From the NCBI RefSeq assembly GCF_900625025.1, contig NZ_LR130577.1:1-64000 (forward strand): a DNA stretch of 64,000 bases, given 5' to 3'. The stretch is from Lachnoclostridium sp. Marseille-P6806. GTDB taxonomy: Bacteria; Bacillota; Clostridia; Lachnospirales; Lachnospiraceae. Under the pieces are notes generated by a model. The model did no database searches and had not been told where the DNA came from. It saw only the letters and a list, made by a program, of their open reading frames with translations. Position 1 is the stretch's first letter. Every line of letters begins with the position of its first letter. The position numbers and the translations under genes were made by a program. Positions 7,547-17,667 of the stretch are shown here, in pieces.

Positions 7547-8423
7547 GCTCCCCCTGTTCGCTCTCCTGTCCGGATGCGGAAAAATATGGTTTCAGCGCTG
7601 CGGCCAGTTCTTCCTTTGTGAGTATCCCATCCGGAAGCGCCAGACCGTTTTTTTTCAGAATATATGCCAGCTCTGTCGCCGCCGGGACATCGAGATGCAG
7701 CGCCTTGAGCTTCTCCACATGAGAAAACACCTCCCGCGGAGTTCCCTGCATGGCGATCCGGCCGCCGTCCATGACGATCACGCGGCTCGCATAGATCACC
7801 TCTTCCATGTAATGCGTGATCAGAAGAATGGTGATCCGCTCCACGTCGTTGAGAGCCCGCGCTGCGCGGATGACCTCCTTGCGCCCGCTCGGATCGAGCA
7901 TCGCCGTCGGCTCGTCCATGATGATACAGCCCGGGTGCATGGCGATCACACCGGCAATGGAAACCCGCTGCTTCTGCCCCCCGGAGAGGCGATTCGGCGA
8001 TTTCTCGCGGTACTCCAGCATGCCCACCGCTTTCAGGCTCTCGTCCACGCGTTCCCGGATCTCCTGCGTCGGAACGCCGAGATTCTCCGGTCCGAAGCCC
8101 ACATCCTCCTCCACAATCTGACCGATGATCTGATTGTCCGGATTCTGGAAGATCATCCCTGCTCTCTGTCGAATTTCCCAGAGCTTCTCCGCATCCTCCG
8201 TATTCATGCCATCGACCCACACCTCGCCCCCGGAGGGATAAAGCAGCGCGTTGATATGCTTTGCCAGCGTGGATTTGCCGGAGCCGTTGTGCCCGAGAAT
8301 CGCGACAAACTCCCCCGCTTTCACCTCAATGTCAACGCCGTCCAGCGCCCGGATGACGGAGAGAGTATTCCCCTCGTCGTCTTTCTTTGTGTAGTTGTGG
8401 ATCAGGCCTTTCGTTAAGATCAT
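7521..8423 (-). CDS. ecfA1: Energy-coupling factor ATPase EcfA1
   Basis: 300-residue ABC ATPase with Walker A GHNGSGKST, Q-loop FQNPDNQI, signature LSGGQKQRVSIAG, Walker B CIIMDEPTAMLDPSGR and LLITHYMEE. It is the first gene after rplQ and the long hairpin, opening the ecfA1-ecfA2-ecfT-truA group. The ribosome binding site is weak (GGACTTCGGATAACA before ATG), so expression may be lower than for the ribosomal genes. Confidence 0.95.
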   Translation of the reverse strand: MILTKGLIHNYTKKDDEGNTLSVIRALDGVDIEVKAGEFVAILGHNGSGKSTLAKHINALLYPSGGEVWVDGMNTEDAEKLWEIRQRAGMIFQNPDNQIIGQIVEEDVGFGPENLGVPTQEIRERVDESLKAVGMLEYREKSPNRLSGGQKQRVSIAGVIAMHPGCIIMDEPTAMLDPSGRKEVIRAARALNDVERITILLITHYMEEVIYASRVIVMDGGRIAMQGTPREVFSHVEKLKALHLDVPAATELAYILKKNGLALPDGILTKEELAAALKPYFSASGQESEQGEHVNPGREC

Positions 8424-8580
8424 TGTTATCCGAAGTCCTGTGCGCGGTTAACTGCTCGTTACAGAGTACACCAAAAAAAGCGGGGACACAAGAGAGACGG
8501 CACAGCGCGCGGCGCACGAAGTACGCCATGCCCAGCGCTTTGCCGTTTCGCGGCGCCGCGCTGACGGCCTTCGCCGTATC

Positions 8581-8647
8581 GCTCCACCAACAAAAGCATC
8601 CCCGCCTGCACAGGAGCGTGCAGCGGGGATGCTTTTGTTGGTGGAGC
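8581..8647 (-). terminator. 25-bp perfect hairpin after rplQ
   Basis: Bases 8581-8605 are exactly complementary to 8623-8647; past one bulged C a further five bases pair (8606-8610 with 8619-8623), leaving a loop of about 8 bases. It lies 16 bases after the rplQ stop. There is no long T-run after the stem, so it may act as a terminator, an RNA 3'-end stabiliser or a processing site between the alpha operon and the ecf genes. The rest of 8424-8580 shows no gene. Confidence 0.7.
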
Positions 8648-8662
8648 GGCATGGCTTATGGT

Positions 8663-9199
8663 TTAGACAAATTCCAGCACAACCATCATGGCTGCATCGC
8701 CTTTTCTCTGGCCGATTTTGATGGCTCTGGTGTAGCCGCCCTTGCGGTCGGCATATTTCGCGCCGTACTCATCAAAGAGCTTTGCCACAAGGTCTACTTC
8801 CTTGGTGTTCTTCCTGCGGTTCTTGCCCTCCGCAGGAACCTCGACGACAGGATAAAGGAACTTCATGAGCTGGCGTCTTGCGTGGAGACGGCTCGGCTGA
8901 TCCTTGCGAATCTGCTTGTCGACGGTCTCGTAAACCGAAACCTTTTTGCCGTCCTTTTCCTCTTTGAGGCGCTTGCCGTCCTTATCTTTCTTCGCCTGCT
9001 TAACCTGCACGGTCACGGTGTCGTAGTTGTCCTTTTCCTTGGCCGCCAGCGTGATCATCGGCTCGACGATCTTCTGAATCTCCTTGGCGCGTGCCTCCGT
9101 CGTCACAATCTTGCCCTTATAGACAAGCTGCGTGACCTGATTGCGGAGCAGCGCCTTTCTGAGCTTGGTCTTCTTGCCGAGTTTTCTGTACATTGCCAT
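8663..9199 (-). CDS. rplQ: 50S ribosomal protein L17 (with lineage insertion)
   Basis: MYRKLGKKTKLRKALLRNQVTQL is the N-terminal L17 signature, and RKGGYTRAIKIGQRKGDAA plus a beta-rich end closes the domain. At 178 residues it is about 55-60 longer than the Bacillus protein. The extra is a lysine-rich segment around residues 53-100 (VKQAKKDKDGKRLKEEKDGK), as seen in several Lachnospiraceae. It is the last gene of the alpha operon (rpsM-rpsK-rpsD-rpoA-rplQ). Confidence 0.95.
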   Translation of the reverse strand: MAMYRKLGKKTKLRKALLRNQVTQLVYKGKIVTTEARAKEIQKIVEPMITLAAKEKDNYDTVTVQVKQAKKDKDGKRLKEEKDGKKVSVYETVDKQIRKDQPSRLHARRQLMKFLYPVVEVPAEGKNRRKNTKEVDLVAKLFDEYGAKYADRKGGYTRAIKIGQRKGDAAMMVVLEFV

Positions 9200-9365
9200 T
9201 TTGTGTTCATCCTTTCCTTAACGCAGCCTCCCGACCGCACTCTTCGGATTTTACCAGCCGGGAGTGTGAACTGTGAATCCCGCTCCGCGCTCGTCGGTCT
9301 TACCGGAACGGAAGCTCTGCCGGCTCCTGCCTCTGCAGAAGCGCGGCAGTATTTATCCGCATGAT

Positions 9366-10343
9366 TTACTGCAGCTCTTCGCCGCCCCGGAGCTGAAGTC
9401 CGAGCTCCTTAAGCTTCGCCAAAACCTCCTCCAGAGACTTTCTGCCCAGATTCCGGACTTTCATCATTTCGTCGGGCGTCTTGTTGCAGAGCTCCTCGAC
9501 CGTGTTGATGCCGGCTCTCTTCAGGCAGTTGTAAGAGCGGACGGAAAGCTCCAGCTCGTCGATGCTCATCTCCATGACCTTGGTCGCGGAATCATCCGCA
9601 GGCTGGCTCATTACGACGGCCTCCTGCGCATTCTCGCTCAGGTCGATGAAAATGGACAGATGCTCGCTGAGCACCTTGGCCGCAAGACTGACCGCCTCGT
9701 CCGGTGTCAGCGTGCCGTTGGTATATACATCCAGCGTGAGCTTGTCAAAGTCCGTCTGCTGGCCGACACGGGTGTTGGCGACCGTGCAGTTGACGCGCTC
9801 GACGGGAGTATAGATGGAATCGACCGGAATCACGCCGATCTTGGTCTCTTCTGTCTTGTTCTTATCAGAGCTTACATAGCCTCTGCCTCTGGTGATCGTC
9901 AGCTCGATGAAGAGCTTGGCTTTCTTTCCGCTCAGCGTCGCAATGACCTGATCGGGGTTCATGATCGTGATATCCTGATCGCACTGAATATCCGACGCAC
10001 GGACAACGCCCTCTCCCTCATACTCGATGTATGCGGTTTTGGGCTCGTTCGTCTCACTCACATTGCGGATCGCAAGGCTCTTGATGTTCATGACGATTTC
10101 CGTCACATCCTCCTTGACGCCGGGAATGGTGGAGAACTCGTGCTGAACACCGTCGATCTTGATCTGGCTGACAGCGGCTCCCGGGAGGGAGGAAAGCATG
10201 ATCCTCCGGAGGGAATTTCCCAGAGTGATGCCGTAGCCTCTCTCGAGCGGCTCCACTACAAAGCGGCCGTGCTTCCTGTCATCGGAGATCTCTTCCACAG
10301 TAATGTTCGGTCTCTCAAAATCAAACACGTTATAATCCTCCAT
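9366..10343 (-). CDS. rpoA: DNA-directed RNA polymerase subunit alpha
   Basis: 325 residues in two domains: the N-terminal assembly domain with [22 protein letters not shown] (about 33-54) and the C-terminal domain with [20 protein letters not shown] and [21 protein letters not shown], which binds UP elements and activators. It lies between rpsD and rplQ, as in all Firmicutes. Confidence 0.98.
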   Translation of the reverse strand: MEDYNVFDFERPNITVEEISDDRKHGRFVVEPLERGYGITLGNSLRRIMLSSLPGAAVSQIKIDGVQHEFSTIPGVKEDVTEIVMNIKSLAIRNVSETNEPKTAYIEYEGEGVVRASDIQCDQDITIMNPDQVIATLSGKKAKLFIELTITRGRGYVSSDKNKTEETKIGVIPVDSIYTPVERVNCTVANTRVGQQTDFDKLTLDVYTNGTLTPDEAVSLAAKVLSEHLSIFIDLSENAQEAVVMSQPADDSATKVMEMSIDELELSVRSYNCLKRAGINTVEELCNKTPDEMMKVRNLGRKSLEEVLAKLKELGLQLRGGEELQ

Positions 10344-10463
10344 GTCATCTTGCCATACACATCAGCAACTGCCGTACAGCGCCGCGGCGCGTCCGCCGTC
10401 CGGCGAACAATCCCCATGGATTCTTTGCCGGAAACGGCGACGCGCCCGCGCCGATTCTTTCAG

Positions 10464-11057
10464 TTACTTGGAGTAAAGCTCGACGATCATCATCTCATCG
10501 ACAGGAACATCGATCTGCTCTCTGCGGGGAAGCGCGCTGACTGTGCCCTTCATCGCTTCCTTATCCACATCCACCCACTCGGGGGTCAGTCTCGCCGCGG
10601 TGATTTCGGCGATATCCTTGAATCTCTGCATGGATTTGGACTTCTCTCTCACCTCGACGACATCGCCGGCCTTGATGAGATAGGAGGGGATATTGATGCA
10701 CTTGCCGTTGACAAGAACATGCTTGTGTCCAACGACCTGTCTGGCCTCTCTTCTTGTGCGGGCAAAGCCCATGCGGAACACAACATTGTCAAGACGGCTC
10801 TCCAGCATGATCATCAGATTCTCGCCGGTCATGCCCTTCATGCGGTCCGCTTTCTCATAATAGTTGCGGAAAGGCTTCTCCAGAACGCCGTAGATGAACT
10901 TCGCTTTCTGCTTCTCGCGGAGCTGCTGTCCGTACTCGGACATCTTGCGGCTGCGTCTGTTCAGTGTTCTGCGGGACTTCTTGTCATAGCCCAGAAATCC
11001 AGGCTCCAGATCAAGGGATCTGCATCTCTTTAATACCGGTACCTTATTGACTGCCAT
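10464..11057 (-). CDS. rpsD: 30S ribosomal protein S4
   Basis: 197 residues. The S4 RNA-binding domain is at about 88-150 ([34 protein letters not shown]). S4 nucleates 30S assembly and in Firmicutes represses its own mRNA. It ends with [12 protein letters not shown], the usual C-terminus. AGAAAGGAG precedes the ATG. Confidence 0.97.
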   Translation of the reverse strand: MAVNKVPVLKRCRSLDLEPGFLGYDKKSRRTLNRRSRKMSEYGQQLREKQKAKFIYGVLEKPFRNYYEKADRMKGMTGENLMIMLESRLDNVVFRMGFARTRREARQVVGHKHVLVNGKCINIPSYLIKAGDVVEVREKSKSMQRFKDIAEITAARLTPEWVDVDKEAMKGTVSALPRREQIDVPVDEMMIVELYSK

Positions 11058-11140
11058 GATATGGCTCCTTTCTGTCGGGAGTTTCTCCCGATATGTGGTT
11101 TACAGCCGTCCGGCCTTCCTCCCACTGGTGAACAGGTCAG

Positions 11141-11548
11141 TTATACTCTTCTCTTCTTCGGAGGACGGCAGCCGTTGTGCGGGACCGGCGTCACATCCGT
11201 GATGGAAAGAACAGCGAGGCCGTTTGCGTTCAGAGAACGGATCGCCGCCTCTCTTCCCGAACCCGGGCCCTTGACGAAAACATCAACGGCCTTGAGTCCG
11301 TGAACCTGCGCCGCCCTGACCGCCGTCTCGGTGGCCATCTGCGCCGCATAGGGAGTAGACTTTCTGGAGCCCTTGAAGCCCAGTCCTCCCGCGCTTGCCC
11401 AGCTCAAGGTATTGCCCTGCGTATCGGTCAGCGTAACAATCGTATTGTTGAAAGAGCTCTGGATATGTGCCTGTCCGCGCTCCACATTCTTTCTGACACG
11501 CTTCTTGGCAGCAGCCTTCTTTGCCGCCGCGCTCATCTGTTTTGCCAT
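11141..11548 (-). CDS. rpsK: 30S ribosomal protein S11
   Basis: 135 residues with [20 protein letters not shown] and the C-terminal [18 protein letters not shown], both diagnostic for S11, a platform protein near the 3' end of 16S rRNA. The N-terminus is a lysine/alanine-rich extension of about 18 residues. Confidence 0.97.
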   Translation of the reverse strand: MAKQMSAAAKKAAAKKRVRKNVERGQAHIQSSFNNTIVTLTDTQGNTLSWASAGGLGFKGSRKSTPYAAQMATETAVRAAQVHGLKAVDVFVKGPGSGREAAIRSLNANGLAVLSITDVTPVPHNGCRPPKKRRV

Positions 11549-11621
11549 GGATAAACTCTCTTTCTTTCCCGTTTTACCGGGAATGTGGAATCAACTCGCC
11601 GCGCAGCCGCGCGGTTCAACG

Positions 11622-11990
11622 TCACTTCTTCTTATTCGCAATAGTCTTCTTCGGGCCCTTGCGGGTTCTCGCGTTGGTCTTGGTCTTCTGACCGCGGCAG
11701 GGAAGCCCTTTCCTGTGGCGGGTTCCCCGGTAGCAGCCGATCTCCGTAAGGCGCTTGATGTCCATCGCGACCTGACGGCGAAGATCGCCCTCGACGGTAT
11801 ACTCCTCCGCGATGACTTCGCTGAGCTTTCTGACCTCGTCGTCCGTGAGATCACGGCAGCGGGTATCCGCGTTCACGCCCGCCTTGTTCACGATCTCCGT
11901 TGCGGACGCGCGTCCGATGCCGTAAATATAGGTAAGGCCGATCTCTACGCGCTTGTCTCTGGGTAAATCTACACCTGCGATACGAGCCAT
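11622..11990 (-). CDS. rpsM: 30S ribosomal protein S13
   Basis: 122 residues. [20 protein letters not shown] opens the protein, [26 protein letters not shown] is the C-terminal signature that reaches tRNA in the P site. It is the first gene of the alpha-type operon after a gene-free leader of about 370 bases. Confidence 0.97.
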   Translation of the reverse strand: MARIAGVDLPRDKRVEIGLTYIYGIGRASATEIVNKAGVNADTRCRDLTDDEVRKLSEVIAEEYTVEGDLRRQVAMDIKRLTEIGCYRGTRHRKGLPCRGQKTKTNARTRKGPKKTIANKKK

Positions 11991-12359
11991 TTCTGATTAT
12001 CCTCCATTGTTTGCTCATGTGCCCCGCGGCGGCCGAGCCGCCGTCTCTGTCCGGAGCACTGGCGTGAAAGCGCCGGTGTGTCCTGCTTTCACTGTTTACT
12101 GATTGATTGAGGCAGGACGAAGCTGTGATTCGTCCTAAGCGGCCTCCGGCCTTTTAAGCCTGCCGCTTTGCGCCCAACCGGAATTTCGCCCGTCCCGGAT
12201 GCCGGATCCGTTTCTCATAAAGCAGATCCCGCCCGAATGCAGCGTTCCGGTCTGTCCGTTGCAAGATGCTCTGCAAGGTATCAAAGAGTAATGCATGGCG
12301 GCAGGCTCCGCAAAAGCGCCTGCGGCCGCAGTATTCTATGATAAAGAGTCATGAATGGC
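11991..12359 (-). promoter_or_regulatory. Gene-free leader between rpmJ and rpsM with multi-stem structure
   Basis: 369 bases without a gene inside an otherwise tight ribosomal block. On either strand GGACGAA (12115-12121) pairs with TTCGTCC (12129-12135), GGCC with GGCC (12141-12151), and GGCAGG with CCTGCC (12111-12116/12159-12164) closes around them, an arrangement like a three-way junction. I see no convincing promoter hexamers. It may be an S4- or S13-responsive leader for rpsM-rpsK-rpsD-rpoA-rplQ; this is inference. Confidence 0.45.
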
Positions 12360-12473
12360 TCAACCCTGTCTCTGCTTATGCTTCGGATTCTCGCAGATCA
12401 CGCGAATAATGCCTTTGCGCTTTACGACTTTGCACTTTTCGCACATCGGTTTGACGGATGCTCTGACCTTCAT
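12360..12473 (-). CDS. rpmJ: 50S ribosomal protein L36
   Basis: 37 residues, too short for most ORF callers. It begins [20 protein letters not shown], and C11, C14, C27 and H32 form the zinc site of the usual L36 form. AAGGAG lies before the ATG. It sits between infA and rpsM as in other Firmicutes. Confidence 0.95.
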   Translation of the reverse strand: MKVRASVKPMCEKCKVVKRKGIIRVICENPKHKQRQG

Positions 12474-12620
12474 TCTCCTTATCCTCCTTCTTCCTGAATT
12501 TGCACCTGTTCAGCACCGCTGAACAACTCTCTCTATTTTTTGCAGCAAAAAATAAAGTGCACGGCTCGCAGAGAGCCGCACATAATATTACCATATAGAA
12601 ATGCAGGATTCAAGAACAAA

Positions 12621-12839
12621 TTACTTGGATCTCCAGACAATCCTCCCTTTGGTCAGATCGTAGGTGGACATTTCCAGCGTCACCTTGTCGCCCGGGAGAA
12701 TACGGATAAAATTCTGGCGGAGCTTCCCGCTGATATGCGCCAGTACAATGGCGCCGTTCTCCAGCTCGACCCGGAAAAGCGTATTCGGAAGTTTTTCCAC
12801 TACGGTTCCTTCCAGTTCAATTACATCTGCCTTTGACAA
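12621..12839 (-). CDS. infA: Translation initiation factor IF-1
   Basis: 72 residues forming one S1/OB-fold: [45 protein letters not shown]-1 binds the ribosomal A site at initiation. Its start is only 3 bases from the end of adk, with no map gene between, which is unusual (see findings). Confidence 0.97.
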   Translation of the reverse strand: MSKADVIELEGTVVEKLPNTLFRVELENGAIVLAHISGKLRQNFIRILPGDKVTLEMSTYDLTKGRIVWRSK

Positions 12840-12842
12840 AAC

Positions 12843-13487
12843 TCAGCCCTCCAGAATCCTTACAATATCGTCAAATACCACCTGAATATCCTGCGTTCCG
12901 TCCACGGTCCTAAGCACGCCGGCTTTCTCATAGTAGTCGATCAGCGGCTGTGTCTGCTCGTGATAGACGGCAAGGCGGCTCTTCACCGTCTCCGGCCTGT
13001 CATCGTCACGGAGCACCAGTTCTCCGCCGCAGCGGTCGCAGATCCCGTCCGCCGCCGGCTTCGCGTATTCCACGTGATAGGTCGCCCCGCAGCTCAGGCA
13101 CGCTCTTCTGCCTCCCATGCGCCGCACAATATTTTCATCCGGAACATCCACATTGACGGCGAAGTCGATGCGGTCGCTTATTTTATCAAGCTCCCCGGCA
13201 AGCACCTCCGCCTGCGGGATGGTACGGGGGAAGCCGTCAAGAACATAGCCGTCCCTGCAGTCCTCTTTCGCCACGCGGTCGAGAAGTATCCGGACGGTCA
13301 GCTCATCCGGGACGAGCTTTCCCTGATCCATATAGGTCTTGGCCTCCATCCCGAGTGCCGTGCCGTTCTTAATATTGTAGCGGAATATATCACCGGTGGA
13401 AATATGCGGAATGCCGTACCTGTCCGCAAGCATCTTCGCCTGTGTGCCCTTGCCTGCCCCGGGCGCCCCCAGCATGACAATCTTCAT
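12843..13487 (-). CDS. adk: Adenylate kinase
   Basis: 214 residues. P-loop GAPGAGKGTQA (residues 7-17), the AMP-binding DGFPRTIPQAE, and a zinc-type LID with CLSCGATYH and CDRCGGEL (four Cys). It interconverts 2 ADP with ATP and AMP. The ORF extends eight codons further up, but AAAGGGG nine bases before the ATG at 13487 fixes this start. It follows secY as in Firmicutes spc operons. Confidence 0.97.
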   Translation of the reverse strand: MKIVMLGAPGAGKGTQAKMLADRYGIPHISTGDIFRYNIKNGTALGMEAKTYMDQGKLVPDELTVRILLDRVAKEDCRDGYVLDGFPRTIPQAEVLAGELDKISDRIDFAVNVDVPDENIVRRMGGRRACLSCGATYHVEYAKPAADGICDRCGGELVLRDDDRPETVKSRLAVYHEQTQPLIDYYEKAGVLRTVDGTQDIQVVFDDIVRILEG

Positions 13488-13560
13488 TCGTCTGATCCCC
13501 TTTCTGCGCACATGCGGCTGCCCCTTTCCGGAGCAGCCGCATGATATGAACGATTCTCTC

Positions 13561-14880
13561 TTATGCGAGGAGACTCCGGTTCCTGCTCTTCATATATCCG
13601 ACCGTCTGCGTCATCGACTGTACCTGCCGGATTGTCTCCAGCACAACGCTGACGACAATGATGAGGCTCGTTCCGCCGAATGAAACGTTCGCATTGAACA
13701 CACCACGGAAGATGAACGGAAGAATACCGATGATGGTAAGACCCACCGCACCGATGAAAATGATGTATTTCAGCTTGTTCTCAAGATAGCTCTGCGTGGG
13801 CTTTCCAGGGCGTATTCCCTGCACCGTCGCCCCCTGCTTCTTGAGGTTGTTCGCGATCTCCAGCGGATTGAACGAAATGGAGGTGTAAAAATAGGCAAAG
13901 AACACAAGCAAAATGATATAGACGATCAGCCCCACGGAGTATTTCAGCTGTGCCGGATTGCACCAGTAGCTGGAGCTCAGGTACTTGAGCGCCTCAGACC
14001 ACCAGCCGGTTCCGTGGTATCCCACCAGCGTGGAAATGATAACCGGAAATTCCATGATCGACGCCGCAAAAATGATCGGCATGACGCCGGCAGTATTTAC
14101 CTTGATCGGAAGATCCTGTCTGCTGCTCTTGCCGTTCTTGAACTTGGCGGAATACATGATCGGAATATGGACCTCCGCGCCGTTCAGAAGAATAACCAGA
14201 ATAACCATTCCCGCAATCACCGCGAGAATCACGGCCGTGGCGATCGTCGCCCTCGCCACGTTCTGTCCGAGCACGAACTGTCGGAACAGCGTTGCGACAT
14301 CGGAGGGGATCCTCGAAATAATATTGATCGTCAGCACAATGGAAATGCCGTTTCCGATCCCCTTTTCCGTGATGCGCTCACCGAGCCACATCAGGAACGC
14401 ACTGCCCGCCGTCAGCGTGGTGATGACCATGATCACGTTGACCGCATTGTATTCCTCCAGAAGACCGCTTCGCCCGAAGCCGATCGCCATAGCCGCCGAC
14501 TCGATGAGCGACAGGCCGATGTTCATGTAGCGGGTGAGCGAGATCAGAAGCTTTCTGCCCTCTTCCCCCTCCCGCTGCATCTCTTCCAGCTTCGGAATGG
14601 CAATGGTCAGGAGCTGGATGATGATGGAGGCTGTGATGTACGGGGTAATATTCAGCGCCAGTACGGACATGTTAAGGAACGAACCGCCGGTAAAGGCATC
14701 GAACAGGCTGAACGCGTCGCTGGTCTGCTGTGCCGCAAACCAGTTCGAGAAGTAGTCCCTGTTTACCCCGGGCACCGGCAGCTGTGACCCGAAGCGGATC
14801 ACAGCCATCATCAGCAGCGTAAAGAGGATCCGGTTCCGGATCTCCTTATACTGAAATGATTTCTTAACGGTGTCAAACAT
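13561..14880 (-). CDS. secY: Preprotein translocase subunit SecY
   Basis: 439 residues with ten membrane segments. The start has FQYKEIRNRILFTLLMMAVIR, followed by the plug/TM2 region FTGGSFLNMSVLALNITPYITAS; IRPGKPTQSYLENKL marks the large cytoplasmic loop that contacts the ribosome and SecA. It forms the protein-conducting channel with SecE and SecG. It lies between rplO and adk. Confidence 0.98.
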   Translation of the reverse strand: MFDTVKKSFQYKEIRNRILFTLLMMAVIRFGSQLPVPGVNRDYFSNWFAAQQTSDAFSLFDAFTGGSFLNMSVLALNITPYITASIIIQLLTIAIPKLEEMQREGEEGRKLLISLTRYMNIGLSLIESAAMAIGFGRSGLLEEYNAVNVIMVITTLTAGSAFLMWLGERITEKGIGNGISIVLTINIISRIPSDVATLFRQFVLGQNVARATIATAVILAVIAGMVILVILLNGAEVHIPIMYSAKFKNGKSSRQDLPIKVNTAGVMPIIFAASIMEFPVIISTLVGYHGTGWWSEALKYLSSSYWCNPAQLKYSVGLIVYIILLVFFAYFYTSISFNPLEIANNLKKQGATVQGIRPGKPTQSYLENKLKYIIFIGAVGLTIIGILPFIFRGVFNANVSFGGTSLIIVVSVVLETIRQVQSMTQTVGYMKSRNRSLLA

Positions 14881-14896
14881 AAGCTATACCTCTGAG

Positions 14897-15337
14897 TCAG
14901 ATAACTTCTGCCGTGCCGCCGGCCGCTTCGATCTTCTCCTTCGCCGACGCGCTGAAACCGACTGCCTTGACCGTGAGCTTCTTCGTAAGCTCGCCGTTCC
15001 CGAGGATCTTCACCCCGTCTCCGGTTTTGGAGATTGCGCCCGCCGCAAGAAGCGCCGCCGTATCGATCACATCGCCGTCATTGAATTTCTTCTCGAGCGT
15101 GCTCACGTTGACGCCGATGATCTCCTTGCTGTTGATATCCTTGAAGCCCCTCTTCGGAAGTCTTCTGTACAGGGGCATCTGGCCGCCCTCAAAGCCGGCT
15201 CTCGGTCTGCCGGAGCGCGCTTTCTGTCCCTTGTGTCCGAAGCCCGCCGTCTTGCCGTTTCCGGACGCATGGCCGCGGCCTCTGCGATATTCGCTGTGCC
15301 GGGAGCCGTCCGCCGGGTGTAAATTGGAAAGATTCAT
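14897..15337 (-). CDS. rplO: 50S ribosomal protein L15
   Basis: 146 residues. The Gly/Arg-rich N-terminal arm ([20 protein letters not shown]) threads into 23S rRNA and is followed by the globular C-terminal domain. It lies 16 bases before secY. Confidence 0.97.
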   Translation of the reverse strand: MNLSNLHPADGSRHSEYRRGRGHASGNGKTAGFGHKGQKARSGRPRAGFEGGQMPLYRRLPKRGFKDINSKEIIGVNVSTLEKKFNDGDVIDTAALLAAGAISKTGDGVKILGNGELTKKLTVKAVGFSASAKEKIEAAGGTAEVI

Positions 15338-15448
15338 CTCTGGTCCTCCTTGCGCGGAAATACCTGCGGCAGGAAACCTGCCGCGGTACCCCGCTCGCTC
15401 TCACTTGACTATATACGGTGGCAGAGGCCCCGCCCCTGCACGCCGTAA

Positions 15449-15634
15449 TTATTCGTTTACTTCTTCAACCTTGACGTAAGGCGCGATCCGTCTGATCTGT
15501 CCTCTCGTCGCCGCATTGTCGGGAAGAACAACGCTGCTGTTCAGCTTGTGGAAGCCCATGGACTCAATGATCGCTCTGTTTTTCGGAACCGAGCCGATCA
15601 CGGACTTCACCAGTGTGATTTTCAGCTTGGACAT
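15449..15634 (-). CDS. rpmD: 50S ribosomal protein L30
   Basis: 61 residues: KITLVKSVIGSVPKNRAIIESMG then LPDNAATRGQIRRIAPYV, the whole single-domain L30 with normal length. It lies between rpsE and rplO. Confidence 0.96.
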   Translation of the reverse strand: MSKLKITLVKSVIGSVPKNRAIIESMGFHKLNSSVVLPDNAATRGQIRRIAPYVKVEEVNE

Positions 15635-15672
15635 GGTATTTCTCCTTTCACAGTGTCATGGGAACGGACGGA

Positions 15673-16182
15673 TCAATACTTGAAATCCGCAACGTCCTTG
15701 CCGCGTCTTGCCGCGACCTCCTCCGGAACCTTGAGCTGGCTGAGACCCTCGAGGGTAGCCAGAACGACGTTCTGCTTGTTGTTGGAGCCGAGGGACTTGG
15801 TACGGATGTTCTTGATCCCTGCAAGCTCGCAGACCGTACGCGCCGGGCCGCCCGCGATGATACCGGTACCGTCGGGAGACTTCTTGAGCAGAACAGAGGC
15901 GGAGCCATACTGCCCGATGTAATCGTGGGAAATACTCAGGTTCTCATCCAGAGCGACGCTGACTAGATTCTTTGCCGCGTCCTCCTTGCCCTTGCGGATC
16001 GCCTCCGGAATTTCGGTCGCCTTTCCAAGGCCGACGCCGACATGTCCGTTGCTGTCGCCGACAACGACGAGCGCAGTGAACCGCATGTTGCGGCCGCCCT
16101 TAACCGTCTTGCTGACACGCTTGATGGTAACGACCTTTTCGGTCAGCTCAAACTGACTTGCATCAATCATAGCACGCTTCAT
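15673..16182 (-). CDS. rpsE: 30S ribosomal protein S5
   Basis: 169 residues. N-terminal double-stranded RNA-binding region with [16 protein letters not shown] and C-terminal region with [21 protein letters not shown]; part of the decoding-site entry, and mutations in the first half affect fidelity. Operon position between rplR and rpmD. Confidence 0.97.
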   Translation of the reverse strand: MKRAMIDASQFELTEKVVTIKRVSKTVKGGRNMRFTALVVVGDSNGHVGVGLGKATEIPEAIRKGKEDAAKNLVSVALDENLSISHDYIGQYGSASVLLKKSPDGTGIIAGGPARTVCELAGIKNIRTKSLGSNNKQNVVLATLEGLSQLKVPEEVAARRGKDVADFKY

Positions 16183-16201
16183 GTGAAATCTTTCTCCCTT
16201 C

Positions 16202-16570
16202 TCAGAACTCTAAGCCGGCCTTGCGGGCTGCCTCTGCGAGCGCTGCGACCTTGCCCTGATAGATGTAGCCGCCTCGGTCAAACACGACCTTGGTGATGCC
16301 CTTTTCCACCGCTCTCTTTGCAACAAGATCGCCGATGTAGGCCGCCGCCTCGATGTCGTCGGTGTTCTTCAGCGCAGTCCTCACGTCCTTCTCCACCGTC
16401 CCCGCTGCGACAAGCGTTTTGCCGGCGGCGTCGTCAATGATCTGGGCATAGATATGGCTGTTGCTGCGATATACAGAAAGACGCGGTCTCTCTGCCGTTC
16501 CACTGAAACGGTTGCGAAGTCTGTAATGCTTCTTTTCGCGAATATCCTTTCTGGACTCCTTTGTAATCAT
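16202..16570 (-). CDS. rplR: 50S ribosomal protein L18
   Basis: 122 residues: [23 protein letters not shown] and the end [27 protein letters not shown] are typical. L18 carries 5S rRNA into the large subunit with L5 and L25-type proteins. Confidence 0.97.
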   Translation of the reverse strand: MITKESRKDIREKKHYRLRNRFSGTAERPRLSVYRSNSHIYAQIIDDAAGKTLVAAGTVEKDVRTALKNTDDIEAAAYIGDLVAKRAVEKGITKVVFDRGGYIYQGKVAALAEAARKAGLEF

Positions 16571-16599
16571 GATTCACTCCTTATATGGTCTGCTGTCGA

Positions 16600-17139
16600 T
16601 TACTTCTTACCGGTCTTGCCAACCTTGCGGCGAATGGTTTCATCAGCATACTTGATGCCCTTGCCCTTATAAGGCTCAGGTCTTCTCTTGTCTCTGATCT
16701 CGGCAGCCAGCTGACCGACACGCTCCTTATCAATACCCTTAACGGAGATGATCTGTCCCTCTACGGAAGTCTCGACGCCGTCGGGATCCTCCATCTCTAC
16801 CGGGTGAGAATATCCTAATGTCAGAACTAATTTCTTACCCTGCTTGGCCGCTCGGTAACCGACACCGTTTACCTCGAGTTTCTTCTCAAAGCCTGTGGTA
16901 ACACCGACGACCATGTTGTTCAGCAGACTTCTGGTAAGTCCATGGAGAGATTTCTCTCTCTTCAAGTCATTCGGTCTTTCAATGACGATCTGGCCGTTTT
17001 CCTGCTTGATCGTCATCTCCTTGGGGAGTGCTCTTGTCAGCGTTCCCTTGGGACCCTTCACCGTCACCGTGTTATTTTCTGCTACCTCGACGGTAACACC
17101 GGCGGGAATAGCGATTGGCATTTTACCTATGCGTGACAT
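16600..17139 (-). CDS. rplF: 50S ribosomal protein L6
   Basis: 179 residues with the internal duplication of the L6 fold. [17 protein letters not shown] starts the protein and the C-terminal [23 protein letters not shown] is the conserved signature near the factor-binding site. Confidence 0.97.
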   Translation of the reverse strand: MSRIGKMPIAIPAGVTVEVAENNTVTVKGPKGTLTRALPKEMTIKQENGQIVIERPNDLKREKSLHGLTRSLLNNMVVGVTTGFEKKLEVNGVGYRAAKQGKKLVLTLGYSHPVEMEDPDGVETSVEGQIISVKGIDKERVGQLAAEIRDKRRPEPYKGKGIKYADETIRRKVGKTGKK

Positions 17140-17241
17140 GCCCGTACCTCCATATATTCTGTCTTTACGTCTGTAAGCATAAAATTCTCCGGAAAGCGTC
17201 TCCCGCAGAGCCGCGTCTCCGAAACGGCAAGCGCGCCGCGA

Positions 17242-17643
17242 TTACCAGATGAATGCAAGGACTTCGCCGCCGACGCCGAGCTCGCGGGCTTTCTTGTCGG
17301 TGATCACGCCCTGATTCGTAGAAAGAATAGCCGTTCCGAGGCCGTCAAGAACCTTGGGAAGGTTCTCCTTGTTCGCATAAACGCGAAGACCGGGCTTGGA
17401 GATTCTCTTTAAACCGGTAAGGATTCTGTCCGTCTTGTCCGCGCCGTACTTGAGAGTGATGCGGATGTCCTTGAAGCTGCCGTTATCGACAAGATCAAAG
17501 CTCTTCACATAGCCTTCGTCAAGGAGAATCTGCGCGATCGCCTGCTTCATCCTTGAGCAGGGAATATCGACGGTATCATGTTTTGCCGTATTTGCATTAC
17601 GGATTCTTGTAAGCATATCCGCGATCGGATCATTTGTGCTCAT
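17242..17643 (-). CDS. rpsH: 30S ribosomal protein S8
   Basis: 133 residues: [19 protein letters not shown] at the start and the C-terminal [21 protein letters not shown]8 binds the central domain of 16S rRNA and represses the spc operon in E. coli; whether that holds here is unknown. Confidence 0.97.
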   Translation of the reverse strand: MSTNDPIADMLTRIRNANTAKHDTVDIPCSRMKQAIAQILLDEGYVKSFDLVDNGSFKDIRITLKYGADKTDRILTGLKRISKPGLRVYANKENLPKVLDGLGTAILSTNQGVITDKKARELGVGGEVLAFIW

Positions 17644-17667
17644 CTGTATTTTGCCTCCTTATCAGAA

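Noticed and set aside
9273-11033. 586-codon plus-strand frame across rpoA and rpsD
   Set aside because: Antisense shadow of two certain genes.
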